A stretch of 64,000 nucleotides of DNA, taken from Antedon mediterranea (lineage: Eukaryota; Echinodermata; Crinoidea; Comatulida; Antedonidae). The number at the start of each line of letters is the position of its first letter. Within the stretch, counting starts at the first letter, position 1. The stretch is taken from positions 188,501 to 252,500 of the forward strand of contig NC_092676.1 in assembly GCF_964355755.1 (NCBI RefSeq), in the 5' to 3' direction. The notes beneath the pieces were generated by a model. That model was not told where the DNA came from, ran no database searches, and worked only from the letters and a program-made list of their open reading frames with translations. The translations under genes were made by a program, and so were the position numbers. Below, piece by piece: positions 45,568-60,500 of the stretch.

Positions 45568-48500
45568 ATGGAAGACAAAATGTTGTCAGTTCGTATTGTG
45601 ACAGCTGATACATATATGTCTGAGCCTATTGCAGACTTGGACATTACATACTCTGACTTTAGAGGCTGTGACGTAAAGCGTGTTCCTGTTGTAAGGGTGT
45701 TTGGTGCTACCCCTGCTGGTAAGTTACAATAAAAAATATTCCATTCATTCCATTTACAATCATTGATGTACCTCACATTTTAGAATAAATATAAAAAAAA
45801 ATTATCCTCTTTAGTATGTAACGTATTATGATTACTACCTGTACTCAGTCCTCTTTAGTATGTAACGTATTATGATTACTACCTGTACTCAGTACAGCAT
45901 TCTGAAACTGCTAAATACAGTATGTAACGTATTATGATTACTACCTGTACTCAGTACAGCATTCTGAAACTGCTAAATACATTTTGATGTAAATTATTAT
46001 TATACATACATTATTCATAATACACCCATATTGCAGTGACGATTATTGATATCAAGTTGTTAATTATTGATGAAAATTCATTAAATGTTGATAAGTATAG
46101 ATTGGAAAAGGGACAGAAATGGAAATTGAATGATAAACCAAATGCTTTTTAAATACAGATTGATTAATACATGAAGTTAGTGCTATATATAGTTAGTAAA
46201 GTGCAAATTGAGATATAAAAATAACATTCAGTTGAGTACCTACAGTACTCAACAAATACCTCAATCATTTATTGTTATACTTTTTGGAAGACAAGACTTA
46301 TGTGTTTAAAGGTCTCACAAATTGGTCTGTAATACATCTTTCTAAACCTGAATCATAGCAAGAATTAAGTCTTGATTTACATACACTTAACAGAAACATT
46401 CTCTTTCTGAACTAATTTCTTTAACATGATTTACGATGTAAAAATGAAAACTTTTATTTGATAAAAAAATGATAAAAAAATATAACAATAATTACTTCAC
46501 TATAGGTCTCCTGCAAACAGATTTAAATGTGGAACCTTTTTTCTGATTGCATGTTTTTCTCAACAGGCCAAAAGACATGTTTGCATATCCATGGATTGCT
46601 GCCGTACATCTACGTTCCTTATGATGGTCCAAGACCAGTAGAGGATGATCAGTACCTTCTACAGTTTGCAATCAGTGTTGATAAAGCTTTACAAGTTGCA
46701 ATGAATCAATCCATTAAGAACCAAACACTGCATGTTTTTAAGATTTCACTTGTGTCTGGAATGTAAGTATCTTCTATAGGCATCCTATATTCTGAAAGAA
46801 ATCGTCTTGGCACCATATCAATAACATAACATATCAATAACATAACATATCAATAACATAACATATCAATAACATAAACCAGAAAACACTTATTTTTGTT
46901 TTTATTTACCAATGGAACTAATGGTTTGATCATCAATTTTAAAATTCTTTTAGCCCATTTTATGGATACTATGAAGAAGAAAAATTATTTATGAAGATAT
47001 ATTTTTGCAATCCATTGATGGTAAAAAAGTATGTTTCAGTCTTACCTTTTTAATTGTTTTAGTAACAATTTTATATTTATATATTTATAAATAATGAATT
47101 TATATCTATTTATGTTGTAAAAATAAAAAGATGTCTGTCTCTGTAGAGCAGCTACAGTATAATGTATTGTAGACATAAATACAAAGATGTCTGTCTCTGT
47201 AGAGCAGCTACAGTATAATGTATTGTAGACATAAATACAAAGATGTCTGTCTCTGTAGAGCAGCTACAGTATAATGTATTGTAGACATAAATACAGTAGA
47301 ATTAGTAGTGTTTGAATATTATTTTATTGTTGACTTTGCACATTCATATTTATTTCTGCATCAGAGCTGTTGACTTGCTTCACGGCGGCGCCATTATGAA
47401 CAAGGTTCATCAACCGCATGAAGCTCATATTCCATTTCTCCTTCAGGTGATGATCCCTTTTTTTCTTTATTTTCTTTTATTTAGCTATAAAAACTTTACA
47501 ATTTAAATAACATCAAAATGCAATAAAAACAAATGTTCTTGTTTGTTTATTTCATTTTCATTATCAACATAACCAATACCGGATGTGAAAATGATTTAAT
47601 CAAGAACACTGGATTATCTAAGATAAAGGTTTTTCATTAATCCAGCCAATTTAAATTACAGTTTTTTATTGACTACAACCTATCTGGTATGGACCTGGTT
47701 AACATAAGTGCATTTAAGTTTAGATCTCCCAATGATACTGAGGGTAAGTCTAATTTATTTCAAATTTGCCTTACTGGTTTTCATATATTCCATTTCAACA
47801 ATGGGTTCATATACATTTCACTAATATTACAAGAGCTTATTTTTGGACTTTAAGTTACAAGTTCACCTATTCATATTATAGAAAAGCCATCAAATTATCT
47901 GTTGAACAAACAAGATGTCTCAAGTAACAGTTGCTATGGCGACCTGTCTACAACCTATTATGATTTGAATAGAATACCAAGGTGATGTATAATTAGTTTC
48001 ATACTGAATGGTTGTCAATTTAGTAATGTTTAAATGTTTGTATGGCAAAGAAAGAATTAATAAAGTAATGATTGTATGTATACTTACAGTAATAGATAAC
48101 AACTGCAATAATTAGACTCAGATAACAATATGCCTTCTAATATTGTACATATAGCAATTTACTGCTGTAACCATAGAAGGTGACCTGACCTCAACTACAA
48201 TTATAAACATTATACATCATAAACATGCATTATATGTATACTGTTTATTAATTCATTTTCTGTAGGTAAACAAATAACATAAACCCTACCTGAACTAGAA
48301 ATATGAATAATTATACTTAACTGATTCTTTGGTAGCATTTCAGGAAGTTCCTTGCCTTAACTGATTCTTTGGTAGCATTTCAGGAAGTTCCTTGCCTTAA
48401 CTGATTCTTTGGTAGCATTTCAGGAAGTTCCTTGCCTTAACTGATTCTTTGGTAGCATTTCAGGAAGTTCCTTGCCTTAACTGATTCTTTGGTAGCATTT

Positions 48501-51500
48501 CAGGAAGTTCCTTGCCTTATTTCTACATTTTAAACATTGATAAAAACATTGTATTATGTTATAGAAATGCGATATTAGATACAGCTAAACAGAGTACCTG
48601 TGAATTAGAAGTAGACTGTGTTGCTGTTGATATTTTGAACAGATTACAAATACAGGGTAAGGCACTAAAGTCTATTCCAAGGCTAAGTAAGACCAATTTA
48701 AAATGAAAATGGTTTCAAAACATCTAAAGTAAGGACCAACCTTACATTAATTTAGAGATTTTTTAAATATTTCTATATTACTTTAGTAATTAGTATTTAC
48801 AGAAACAAGAACAATTTAGTATGTGTTATTTTTCAGAAAATGTTGGTAGAAACCCTGGTTTATTGGCAATTTGGGAAGATGAGAAAAAACGAAGAGAAGA
48901 GTTAAATCAAGTCTCACAGTTGTTACCTCCTTCTTCTCCAGGTATGAAAAATGTTATGAAATTATTGAAAATATCAAGTACAATTAGAATTACTTTAATG
49001 ACTGTTATGTTTAAATTTACTATGCTAGCTTTATATCAAATAACTGACTATTATTTAGCTGTGTGTATAATGGTTTTTTTTTATTTATTTAAAATTCACT
49101 TGTTGTAATGCAGGATTACTTTAATTTTGTTGCAGAACGTGGTTTCATTCCGCCTACAGCAAGTGAGAAACAGCAGCTTGCAAGACTTGATGACATTATT
49201 CAACAACAACATGCTCTACTGTGAGTTTTCATTCCCAAAGTACAGAAGAATATTTTATCATCACAGGATTAATTTCATATAGCTTTGTATTTATTTAAGT
49301 GCAAATTTTGCTAAAACCCAGTCAGTCTTCAGGAATATTTAGTTTTTAAATGTTGTTGATCTAGTATTGTAGATTCTTCATCAATAGTGATTATAGCATA
49401 ATTGTCAATTATCATATGTGTAAATTACCTTATAGTCACAGTCAACATGAGGAAAGTGATTCATCTCAAGATACTCTTCAACTTCTTAGCCAATCCGAAC
49501 AAAGCTTTTTAAATTCTAGCCAATCACAAGGTAATGGTTCAAGTACAACATATATGAAACTGTTTGAAACCAACATTATTTAAGTTTTAATTTTTCATTT
49601 ATATACAAAATATATTTTTAAAATAAATAAATTTTGATTATTAGCTTAATTATTACACATACTTACCACCATATCATTTTTTCCTATTGTCTTAAGTACA
49701 TGCTTCCACTTACCAGGTTTACTAGAATGATAAGCAAGCAAGTATAAACGTCTTAGAATCTAAGAATTTAATTTTTACATTTTGCTTTTTTTTTCAATTT
49801 TATAGACGCTCAAAACAGACGAGAAGTGAAACCTTGCATAGATGAAGAAGCTGTGTTATCAGTTGTTGAAGCAAGTCAAAGCTTTAGTATGTCTCAACAC
49901 ATAGGTATACCATTTGGAATTGTCACTGTCAATTAGAACTCCTATTAAGAGGATAATTTGGGCCTGCAATAAAATACTCCTAAATATGTATTGCTTTTGA
50001 TTCGTAAAAATGTCCCTTAATGGGGTGTCTCACAGGAGGGGCTGTACTACATTGCTGCATGTGAAGTCATTAAACCGACTTATTAAAAACCCATTTCAAT
50101 TTGTTGTATTATGAGTCAAATGTTTTTCTGTGAAGGTTCAACGCAAGATAAACACTTGGTAGCATTATTAGCAGACTTAGCAACTGAAACATCATTAGAA
50201 GAAGGTAGTATGTTATCAGGATTGAGCTCAATTGAAATAAAAGAAGAGGAAGGTCAAGTACAATTTGATGTAGAAGAAGAGGAAGAGAGAATAATGATGA
50301 CTCAAGCATGGGATGACGATGTTGTAGCCATGGCAACACAGTGAGTCAGCAATTTTAATTTTTAATTACTGTTGAAAATGGCATTATCTAATTTAAGTAA
50401 TCAGAACTTGTTGTTAATTTTGCATACACATGTTTATCCTTTTTTTTCTTAAAATAAATGTGTATTTATAGTATAAGCCCAGTTCAGACAATCACTTTTC
50501 ATATTTTACAGGCATAGCATTAAGCTCTGTTCAGATGACAATGATATCCACTTGTCATGGTTTGATGACACATTAGAGGAAACAGATGATAAAATTGTAG
50601 ACAAGCTACCTCAAGTAGATGGGGGATCAGATGAAAAAGAAGGTACAAATAAGAGGTTTATGAGTATTAAGAAATGGTGAAATAGTCTCTTTAATAATTG
50701 TATTCATTATTGTACTTACTGTCACTAAAGTATAGAAGCAGTCCGGTTAGTCTTTTTTTAAAAGCATAAACTTTAATTGCTGTCACCCTATCTTGGTCAT
50801 TCTATAATCAAACTGAATTATTTACATTTTCACCATAACCATTCCCCATTCTTCCAATCATTATTACTCTCATTTTATCAATTACTTTTGTATTGCAGAG
50901 GATACAGTGTCTACTCAGTGCATTCCGAAAACTAAGACTTTAGGTGTCCGCTGGCGTAATTTACCTCTACAATTTGACAACCAAATGAAGGTTACCAAAC
51001 TAAACACACAGATGTGCAGAGCGGAAGTGGATAAAAACAATTTCCAACAGAACAAAGACATAAAGGGGGATAGAAAATACACAGAAAATGGAAATGATGA
51101 ATTGAAAGTCAATAAAGGAGAGGAAGTTACAGCTGAAATTAACAGTTTAGATCGACTTATAACCACTGACACAAAACAGAGTGAGGAGATTGTAGAACCA
51201 GAAATATTACCAACTGATGTCAGTACTGCAGTGTTAGATGTTTCTGATCCAACAATACAACTAAAAGATTCTGGTTATTTAGAAGATTCTGAAGACGTTA
51301 AAGAATCATCTTGTGAAGACAAAACTCTTCTACAAGTACCAAATATCCAAGCATGTGAAGACGCAAATTCTGCACAAAAACAACCAGATGTAAAGAATTC
51401 TGAATTTGTTAAAAATGTAATAAGCAGTCCAGATGTATCTCCTGAGAACAAAGAAGAATATAAAGTGCCTGAAAATAAACCAAGTAACGAAATGTTGACA

Positions 51501-54500
51501 ACAATCAACACACTTGAATTAAATGAGCTGAGAAAACCAGCTATGAACAACTGTTCTAGAGAAGTCATATTGGAAGACAAAGGTTTAAAACATGATAAAC
51601 AAAGTATAACAACAAATCCCATGGAAAAAGATCCAGGAAAGAAGAATCAGAAATGTTTAAATGGCGATGTTCTGACATGTAACAATGATTACCTTAATGA
51701 AAATATTAAAACTGATCTCAAAAACACTCCTGAACTCAACATTAGTGATGACGATTTTAAAGAAGGAAGGTTTTTTCCTAACAAGAAAAGAAGAAAAACT
51801 AATCCAATTACAAAAAAGGCAAACAGCAGGATCAATAGAAAGAGTCGTACAAATCCTTGTAAAAATGTGTTAATGGAATCGTTGATGAAAGATTGCTCGA
51901 GTGAAAAATATCAGAATGATGATATTGATGATGATTTTGAACTGAAAGAAAAGAAGAAACCAAAGGCCTTAATGAGTTCATCGTTTGGTGGAAACCCATT
52001 TGTAGGATGTCGAACACTCAGAGTAGTTGTCCATAAAGTTAATGCAGAGAAACAGACTGTATTACTCACGAAGAAGTTTTTAAGTGATATTGAGAGACAA
52101 CTTAAGAAGATAAAGAAAATTGATTTGAGAAGAAGCATAGAGAAAGAAAACAAAAGGAAAATAGTCAATTTCCCACCCAAAGTTCACAATCTTATACAAT
52201 CTCCAAAGAGACGACTTGCTTGTAAGAAAATTCCAAAGAAAAAAGAAAAACCAGCACTTTTATTTCTTGATAACATTTATCCTGCCAGAAAATTTAAAAA
52301 CGGCACTAGAAATGACTCAATATCTGAACCAAGACATGGTCAATATGATTTAAGAAAAGACATCAGAAACGTTCAACAGAATCAGCTTGGGGTTTTTAAG
52401 CAAGTATCACATGAAACAGATATGAACATTACAGAACAACGTTGTCCAATCGTTCCTAGAGTAGGAATAAAGTTTTTGAAACAAGATGGACATTTGATTG
52501 TTCAGGATATTAACTCCCCTTCTAGACATTATGATTTAACGAAAGACAAGTTTAAAAAACAAAAACCATCAAAGTTATCAAGAAAGTTTTTCGATAATAA
52601 AACCGTAGTAAAAAAACTACCAGAACAGATGTTTGATACTACCAATACAGACTGTGACTCATTGTATCAAGATGTTCTTCTGTCTTTTGCATACATGTCT
52701 CCAATTTGTCCTCCGGAAGTCTCCAGTCCACCAAGATGCTGGTCACCAACGTCCAACATTGATATCAAAGATGCCAGTGTAGTTTCTGTTAAGACAATGA
52801 CTTCAAGCAAACAAAGAAATGTAGGAAATATAAGGAATTTAGGAAATGTGAAGAGGATAAAGCCATCAAACAACATAACACAAACTAATTGTGACAATGT
52901 ACTAATGAGTAAAAACTATAAAACTAATCAGGGTTCGAGAAATGTTAATTTAACAGAAAGAGAAGAATTTGATGAAGTTATGCATGTTGAAAAATCACCA
53001 GTTAAGGAAAATGTAGTCTGCTCAGTTGATTCAGAAAAGAACAGAGAATCTAAGGAAAAAAAGACACAGAAAGTTAGAAGGAATAAGCGGAAAAGAACTT
53101 CAGATGGCGCTTCACAAAAATTAAAAAGAAAGCGTAGAAATACAGGAAATTTACACAAAGAATGTAATCCAGTTAATTCAGAGGAAACCTTATGCAAAAA
53201 CATTGACACAATTTCATTAAATAATTCAGCCGGAATTTCAAAACTGCCTCTTTCCAAAAACATCTTATGTAGTAGTGACAATGAAGATAAGGTTAATGCA
53301 TCTGAGTCAGCCTCTTTTCTAGATTTATTTAGAAAGGCCATCGAAGACCAGAATAATCATCCTGATGATTCACTTTTAGAAGTTGTATCACAAGAAAGTG
53401 CTTCTGTTGATTCTACTTGCCTGAAAATGTATGGTGCAGCAATTGGATTACCAGACAATGTTGATAGTCACAAAATACAAGAAGATGCAACTATTAACTC
53501 TCCCATACCAAATACATCAGTCAGTGCCTTAGACAAAATTGAGACAGGTATTAATTCAGACTTTGACAACACATCAGATTGTGCCTTAACGAAAATTCCA
53601 GAAATGTTAACAGAAACTGTTGATGCTGTTTCACCACTATCTTCTAATGCTGAAATGAAAGAACATCAAGAAGATTGTCTACAGACAGATGCCTTGATTT
53701 CTAACTCTGTGTTGCCAAACAGTCCAGAAGCAATTGTGACAGCTTCAGAAGCGGTCGTACAGAAAGCCTCAAATGATTCTAAGAAAATGACTGAAACTAC
53801 TATGCTGAAAGAATCATTAAATACAGTTGGAGCAAAATCTGGTGAACCTAAGTGTGCAATTACTAAAGATGTTGATAGTAAAAATGAAAGTTCATCTTAC
53901 AAGCTTCTGAATTCGGATATGGTAGAAAAACCAGATACATCAATCGATGATATAACTCCAGAACAATATAACAACAGCTTTACCTCAGATTATACTGCAC
54001 TATCTCAAAAGACTGGAAATAATCAAGAACGTTCTCAAAACTTGTCCGATTCCTTGTATTCCACAGGTAGCGATAGTAATGTTGAAACATCTTTCAATCT
54101 TCTGGATTCCCAAGGCTTTTTAGTTGAAGGTGAACCTACTTACAAAGTAATCTGTTCAACAGCTTCACATGTTATTTCCTCACAAGAATCAAATGGTTTT
54201 AGTTTGAACTCTTGTAATGGAAGTTCTTTAAACAACTCTTCAAGTGATTCTATTTGTATTGATAGTCAAGATGTTTTGAACACGAATGAAATAGAAGTGG
54301 AATCTGAAAATATCATACAGAACCGTGAAACAGGAACTGAAACATCAGCGGTACAAGACATAAAATCTGAGACCTCAAACGATGATAGTCAAATTAGTCA
54401 TGAACCAAGCATAGAAGTACCTATAACTAACTTGGTCGAACAAAATCAAAGCCTTGAGGAAATTGAGTTTATCAATCACAAAGAAGAAATAGAAGTAAAT

Positions 54501-57500
54501 AACATTGGGGCAGAAGTAGAAATATTGGATCAACAACACTCAGAAGAAAAAATAGGTAATTCTGAGCAAAATGACAACTTGATAGATGGTTTAGAATTTA
54601 AAGCTGGTAGTAATGAGAGTAATTTCATACTTGAACCAACCATATCAACTGATTTAGGCCAGCAGCATTCCATTATTACTGAACCCCAAAATCATTATAG
54701 TAAAGATGAAACTTCTCCTTCATTTATACAAGATGAGAACAACCTATGTTCTTCCAGTTTTACTAAATTGTTTCATGGAAAAGAAACAGAATCCAACCAA
54801 TGTTCTCCGATTCCTATTTTCTCTGTTCCTGATACACCAGAACCACCCAAACAATCAGTTGAGGTTGTAAAATCAAAACAACAATCTGTAAAACAACCAT
54901 CCGAACAAGAGGATAGCATTTTCATAAAAACACAAAACAGAAAACGTCCATTAGAGGAATCATTGGAAGATGATTCTGTAATGTGTGTTATGTGTTCTCA
55001 AAATATATCCTGTTCAAAAACTAATGAAAGTAGTGAAATTAATTGTAAAACATCTGAAAGTTGTAAAACATCTAAAAGAAAAGAATATCAGAGCAATAAA
55101 GAACCTATAAAGGAGGATAAACAACAGGAATTTCATAAAAAATCCAAGACTAAAACATCAGATGAAGGCCCTAAAGATGATGATACTCCATCAACAAATG
55201 GTTTACCTGTAGGAGTGAAAGTGTGGATGCCACAGCAGTTACCTCCTTCTCAAACAGAAGTAACTGAGTCACTTTCTAAATTTGGGCTTAAGGAGTTTCA
55301 CCACCAAGAAGCTTTCTGCCAAAGTCCAGCTGACTTACCAGATAAATCAAGGTAAGACTATTTCATAACAGAATCAAATCTGTTTTATTTCAGTAATCAA
55401 CCATCACATAACAGAATCAAATCTGTTTATTTCAGTAATCAACCATCACATAATAACAGAAACAAATCTGTTTTATTTCAATAATCAACCATCTCATCAT
55501 AACAGAATTAAATCTGTTTTGTTTCAGTAATCAAACATCACATAACAGAATCAAATCTGTTTTATTTCAGTAATCAACCATCACATAATAACAGAAACAA
55601 ATCTGTTTTATTTCAATAATCAACCATCTCATCATAACAGAATCAAATCTGTTTTGTTTCAGTAATCAAACATCACATAACAGAATCAAATCTGTTTTAT
55701 TTCAGTAATCAACCATCACATAATAACAGAAACAAATCTGTTTTATTTCAATAATCAACCATCTCATCATAACAGAATCAAATCTGTTTTATTTCAGTAA
55801 TCAACCATCACATAATAACAGAAACAAATCTGTTTTATTTCAATAATCAACCATCACATCATAACAGAATCAAATCTGTTTTGTTTCAGTAATCAAACAT
55901 CACATAACAGAATCAAATCTGTTTTATTTCAGTAATCAACCATCACATAATAACAGAAACAAATCTGTTTTATTTCAATAATCAACCATCTCATCATAAC
56001 AGAATCAAATCTGTTTTATTTCAATAATCAACCATCTCATCATAACAGAATTAAATCTGTTTTATTTCAGTAATCAAACATCACATAACAGAATCAATCT
56101 GTTTATTTCCGTAATCAACCATCACATCATAACAGATTCAAATCTGTTTTATTTCAGTAATCAAGCATCTCATCATAACAGAATCAAATCTGTTTTATTT
56201 CAGTAATCAACCATCACATAATAACAGAATCAAATCTGTTTTATTTCAGTAATCAACCATCACATCATAACAGAATCAAATCTGTTTTATTTCAGTAATC
56301 AAACCTCACATAACAGAATCAAATCTGTTTTATTTCAGTAATCAAACATCACATAACAGAATCAAATCTGTTTTGTTTCAGTAATCAACCATCACATCAT
56401 AACAGAATCAAATCTGTTATCCCATCTGAGTTTCCAAAATGCAGAAGTGTTTTATCAGAGAATGGCATTCAACATTGGAGAAAATGCTTAGTTAATTCAT
56501 TTACAGAAGTACATTCCACAAGCCAAGATTTGAATAATAGCTTCCAGCTAATTAATGAAATTGAGACCCGACCAGAATTGAGAGCACTTACTTTGAGTAA
56601 TAAAACTACAGTAATTACTCCATGCAAACTGCCTCCATCACGATCAGGAGTTACAAAATGGATGGAAGGTAAAGAACTGTACAAACAGAAAAAAAGAATA
56701 AAAGTTGAAAGAAGTGGAAACATTTGTGAACAAGACAAAAATAAATCAGTACATGAAAAGATAAAAGAGAAAAGTGATGAAAAGGTTAAATCATTTTCAT
56801 CTGAGCTGTACAAAACTCCAGTATCTGACAAACCAATGACCAAATTACCATTATTTAAAAACCAGCCATGTCACAGTACCCCTTTTAGAGAAGCTAGTAA
56901 ATCATTTACAGCAGGAACTCCAGCTATCTCACAAAGGAACACAAGTATTCCACACACAAGTACTAGTACACCGATTCACATTACCCAGTGTACACCTATC
57001 TTGAATGTGAAAGAAACTTTGACAGACAATGGAAAACAACAAGATTTAAAATTGAATATGCAAAACTTGGTAAGCATTGGCCTAAAGTTCTGTATACACT
57101 ATCAAACTTTATGTGACAACAAAAGATGATGTGCCCTATATGAAAATGATGATGTCATATCACTACCATATTTAGGCATATCAACCGTATTTCGGTACCT
57201 AACACCCTTTTTGTCAAACAAGTTCTGATAGTGTAGACAGACCTTAACTGTATTTAGTATTTCCCAGTTCAGCACTTTTTCAGTCTCATAAAATTAGAGA
57301 GTGAATATATCATATTTATTCCAATTTATTTCAAGAGGGTAGCTCTAACAGCTGTTTTCTTTTTTTCATATTAGGAAACCTTTGCTACTCCTGTTGCCAG
57401 AGCAGCCTCAGATTTGTCTGAAATTGATGGACCAACGCCGAGAAATGCATTTGGGTTTAAAGTGAGCCAGCACAATTTAAAAGATGCCAAAGCAGTTCAT

Positions 57501-60500
57501 GAAGTATGTATAATTATATATTAGATTATGATAATATAAAACAAAACTACGATCAAAAGTTAGGCAAGCCATTTACACTTTTCTTCCAGTTTGTTTTATA
57601 TTGGACATTCTGATGTGTCGTATATATTGAAATAAAACAATGAATGAACAGTAAATAAATGAAAACAACCAATACATAGTATAAAACTTACACCAACGAG
57701 TGGGATTAAATCATGATTCAATTTTTCAATCTTTATTGAATCAAGAATTAAAAATGTTGTATCATTATCTGCAGGTACAGCACATCACAGTAATGAGTCT
57801 AGAAGTTCACTGTCGAACCCGGCTCAACTATCGACCTGATCCTGAAGCTGATGCAGTCTTTGCAATATTTTATTGCATCCAATCAGATACATTGGATGAC
57901 AATTTAAGAAACACTACAGGGGTCATAACCCTTGACCCAGGTTTATTGAATGATTGGAATGAAGTAGATAATGGTCGTGGGAAGAGGTCATTTCTTGCTA
58001 GAACTGGTATTACACAGCTTGAGGAGATAGTTGTAAAATCAGAACAAGCAATATTTGAAGAACTTGTTAAAATTGTTAAGAGGTAATAAAAGTAGATTAC
58101 ATTAAGACAACAATAAAGTTTATAAACTTTATTTTATAAACATTTTTGTATAAATATTAAATAAATATTTCAGATTTGATCCAGATATTTTTGTTGGCTA
58201 CGAGATACAAATGTTGTCATGGGGATATATCCTTCAAAGAGCCGAGTTCATTTCAATTGACCTTTGCTCTCAGTTGTCAAGGATACCAGGTATGTTTTTT
58301 TTTTTGTTAATGAAAATAATGATAAGGGAATTGTTATTTTTACTCCATGCAGTTTCAACATATAAATATTAATGTTTTATTTTTTGTTAGGTGCAAAGAA
58401 AAGCAAATTCTCAGCTCAAAAAGATGAATGGGGTGCTGATCACATGTCAGAGATAAGCATTGTGGGAAGGATTGTTCTGAACCTTTGGAGACTTTTGCGA
58501 CATGAGGTTTGACCAAAATCATTGTTAATTTTAGATTAGTAAATAAACTATATACTTTGTGTTCAAAATAACAACTTTGTAGAATAGGTTAAATATATTC
58601 ATCAAATATTTTCATTGCAGGTTGCATTGACTAATTACCGATTTGAGAATGTTGCCTTTCATGTGCTTCATCAACGAATCCCAGAGTATTCCTTCCGATC
58701 GCTTGCTGATTGGTTCGACCACAAGACAGATCTTTACAGGTAAATTTAATTTCATTCCTAATAAAGACTTCTAAGATCATAAGACTAGTTTCAGTAAAAG
58801 AATCCTCAAATTTGATTAAAAATTATTTACATTAACAATACTTAAATGTGGGTAGATATTAAAAAAGTTAATTGTAAGTTAGTTCAGTTAATTCTGTATT
58901 TTACCACAGATGGCGAACAATTGAACATTACATGATCAGAGTAGTGGGAATAATGAAGCTGTTGAACCAACTAGATTTGATTGGTCGAACCAGTGAGTTA
59001 GCAAGAGTTTTTGGAATTCAATTTTACTCTGTTTTATCAAGAGGTTCGCAGGTATGTTTCTAATGATCTTGTTTGTGCATGTAAATAAAACATATTTTAA
59101 ATCTTGTTGTTTTTGTGGATGGATGCAAGTTTTTTTTTACCACATTTAAAACATAAATAAATTTCTTGTTTGTACTTTTATTTGCAGTATCGGGTAGAAT
59201 CAATGATGTTGCGACTGGCTAAGCCTATGAATTACATTGCTGTAACACCAAGTGTACAACAAAGAGCAAGGTGAAATAAATTATAAATAAATTGCAACCA
59301 TGTACAGTATTTACTTAAATGCTTTATTTGCCTGTCATCATAAAATAAAAACATAAATTGACTTTTTTCATTTACTTGTTCCATCATTATTTCTCAGAAT
59401 GAATGCTCCTGTATGCATCCCATTAGTAATGGAACCAGAATCACGTTTTTATGAGGATCCTGTGATTGTACTTGACTTCCAATCTCTCTACCCGTCCATG
59501 ATGATGGCTTACAACTACTGCTATTCAACTTGTTTAGGCAAAATTGAAGGAATTGCAGAGTAAGAATGAGTTTATATCTTCCTAATGTTTTACCTATATA
59601 GTTAATGTTTTACCTATATAGTTAATGTTTTACCTATATAGTTAATGTTTTACCTATATAGTTAATGTTTTACCTATATAGTTAATGTTTTACCTATATA
59701 GTTAATGTTTTACCTATATAGTTAATGTTTTACCTATATAGTTAATGTTTTACCTATATAGTTAATGTTTTACCTATATAGTTAATGTTTTACCTATATA
59801 GTTAATATTTTACCTATAATAAAAATCAAGATTGGTCATAAAACAAATATGGGTATTAGTTATAGAGATCACCCTTTTTGTTTTATTTTGTGGATAGTTT
59901 ATGCAGATAACCAAATTTTTTTTTTAGAAATGGTGAATTTAAGTTTGGTTGTACAAGCTATAGCATACCACACCGGAAGTTAAGAAGACTGTTTAACAAG
60001 AATGATATTCATGTTTCACCCAATGGCGTTGCTTTCGTCAAGTCACATGTCAGAAGAGGTGTATTGCCAAAGTAAAGTATTCTCCTAACTATTACTTAAG
60101 TAAATTCTTAATCTGTAGCTGTAGACTTAACAATAGATTTGACTTGTTATTTTGTATTAAGATTGAATACATTACTTTACAGAATGGTTGAAGAAATACT
60201 AGGGGCAAGAGTAATGGTGAAGAAAGCCATGAAAGATCACAAACAAAATAAGGTATATTTCTTGTTTTGTGTTTGCGATTCCCATTTTGAATAAAATATT
60301 GAATTCAGAAAATTGTGTTAAAGTCATATATATTGTGTATTGGCATAATATGAAATATGTTACAATAACAAAAAGTTAACTCTGCATTGTTAGAAACCAT
60401 TAGTTTTCTTAGTATCATCCACATTTTTTGTAGGTTCTTCTTCGGATGTTGGATAGTCGTCAACTTGGTTTAAAACTCATTGCCAATGTCACCTATGGTT

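Larger units (their letters stand above)
45568..50642 (+). other. REV3L: REV3L N-terminal domain exons (1-13)
   Basis: These encode about 500 residues: SVRIVTADTYM, VPVVRVFGATPAG, LPYIYVPYDG, HGGAIMNKVHQPHEAHIPFLLQ, then STCELEVD and NPGLLAIWEDEK. The first part is conserved with vertebrate REV3L. After residue about 300 the sequence becomes acidic and poorly conserved. Exons are 75-205 bp. Confidence 0.92.

Noticed and set aside
52928-53341. 137-codon minus-strand open frame
   Set aside because: Antisense to the REV3L giant exon, whose reading frame is supported by conserved motifs.
59580-59820. Possible regulatory TATA array
   Set aside because: The TATATA-containing 20-bp units are a simple tandem repeat inside an intron.
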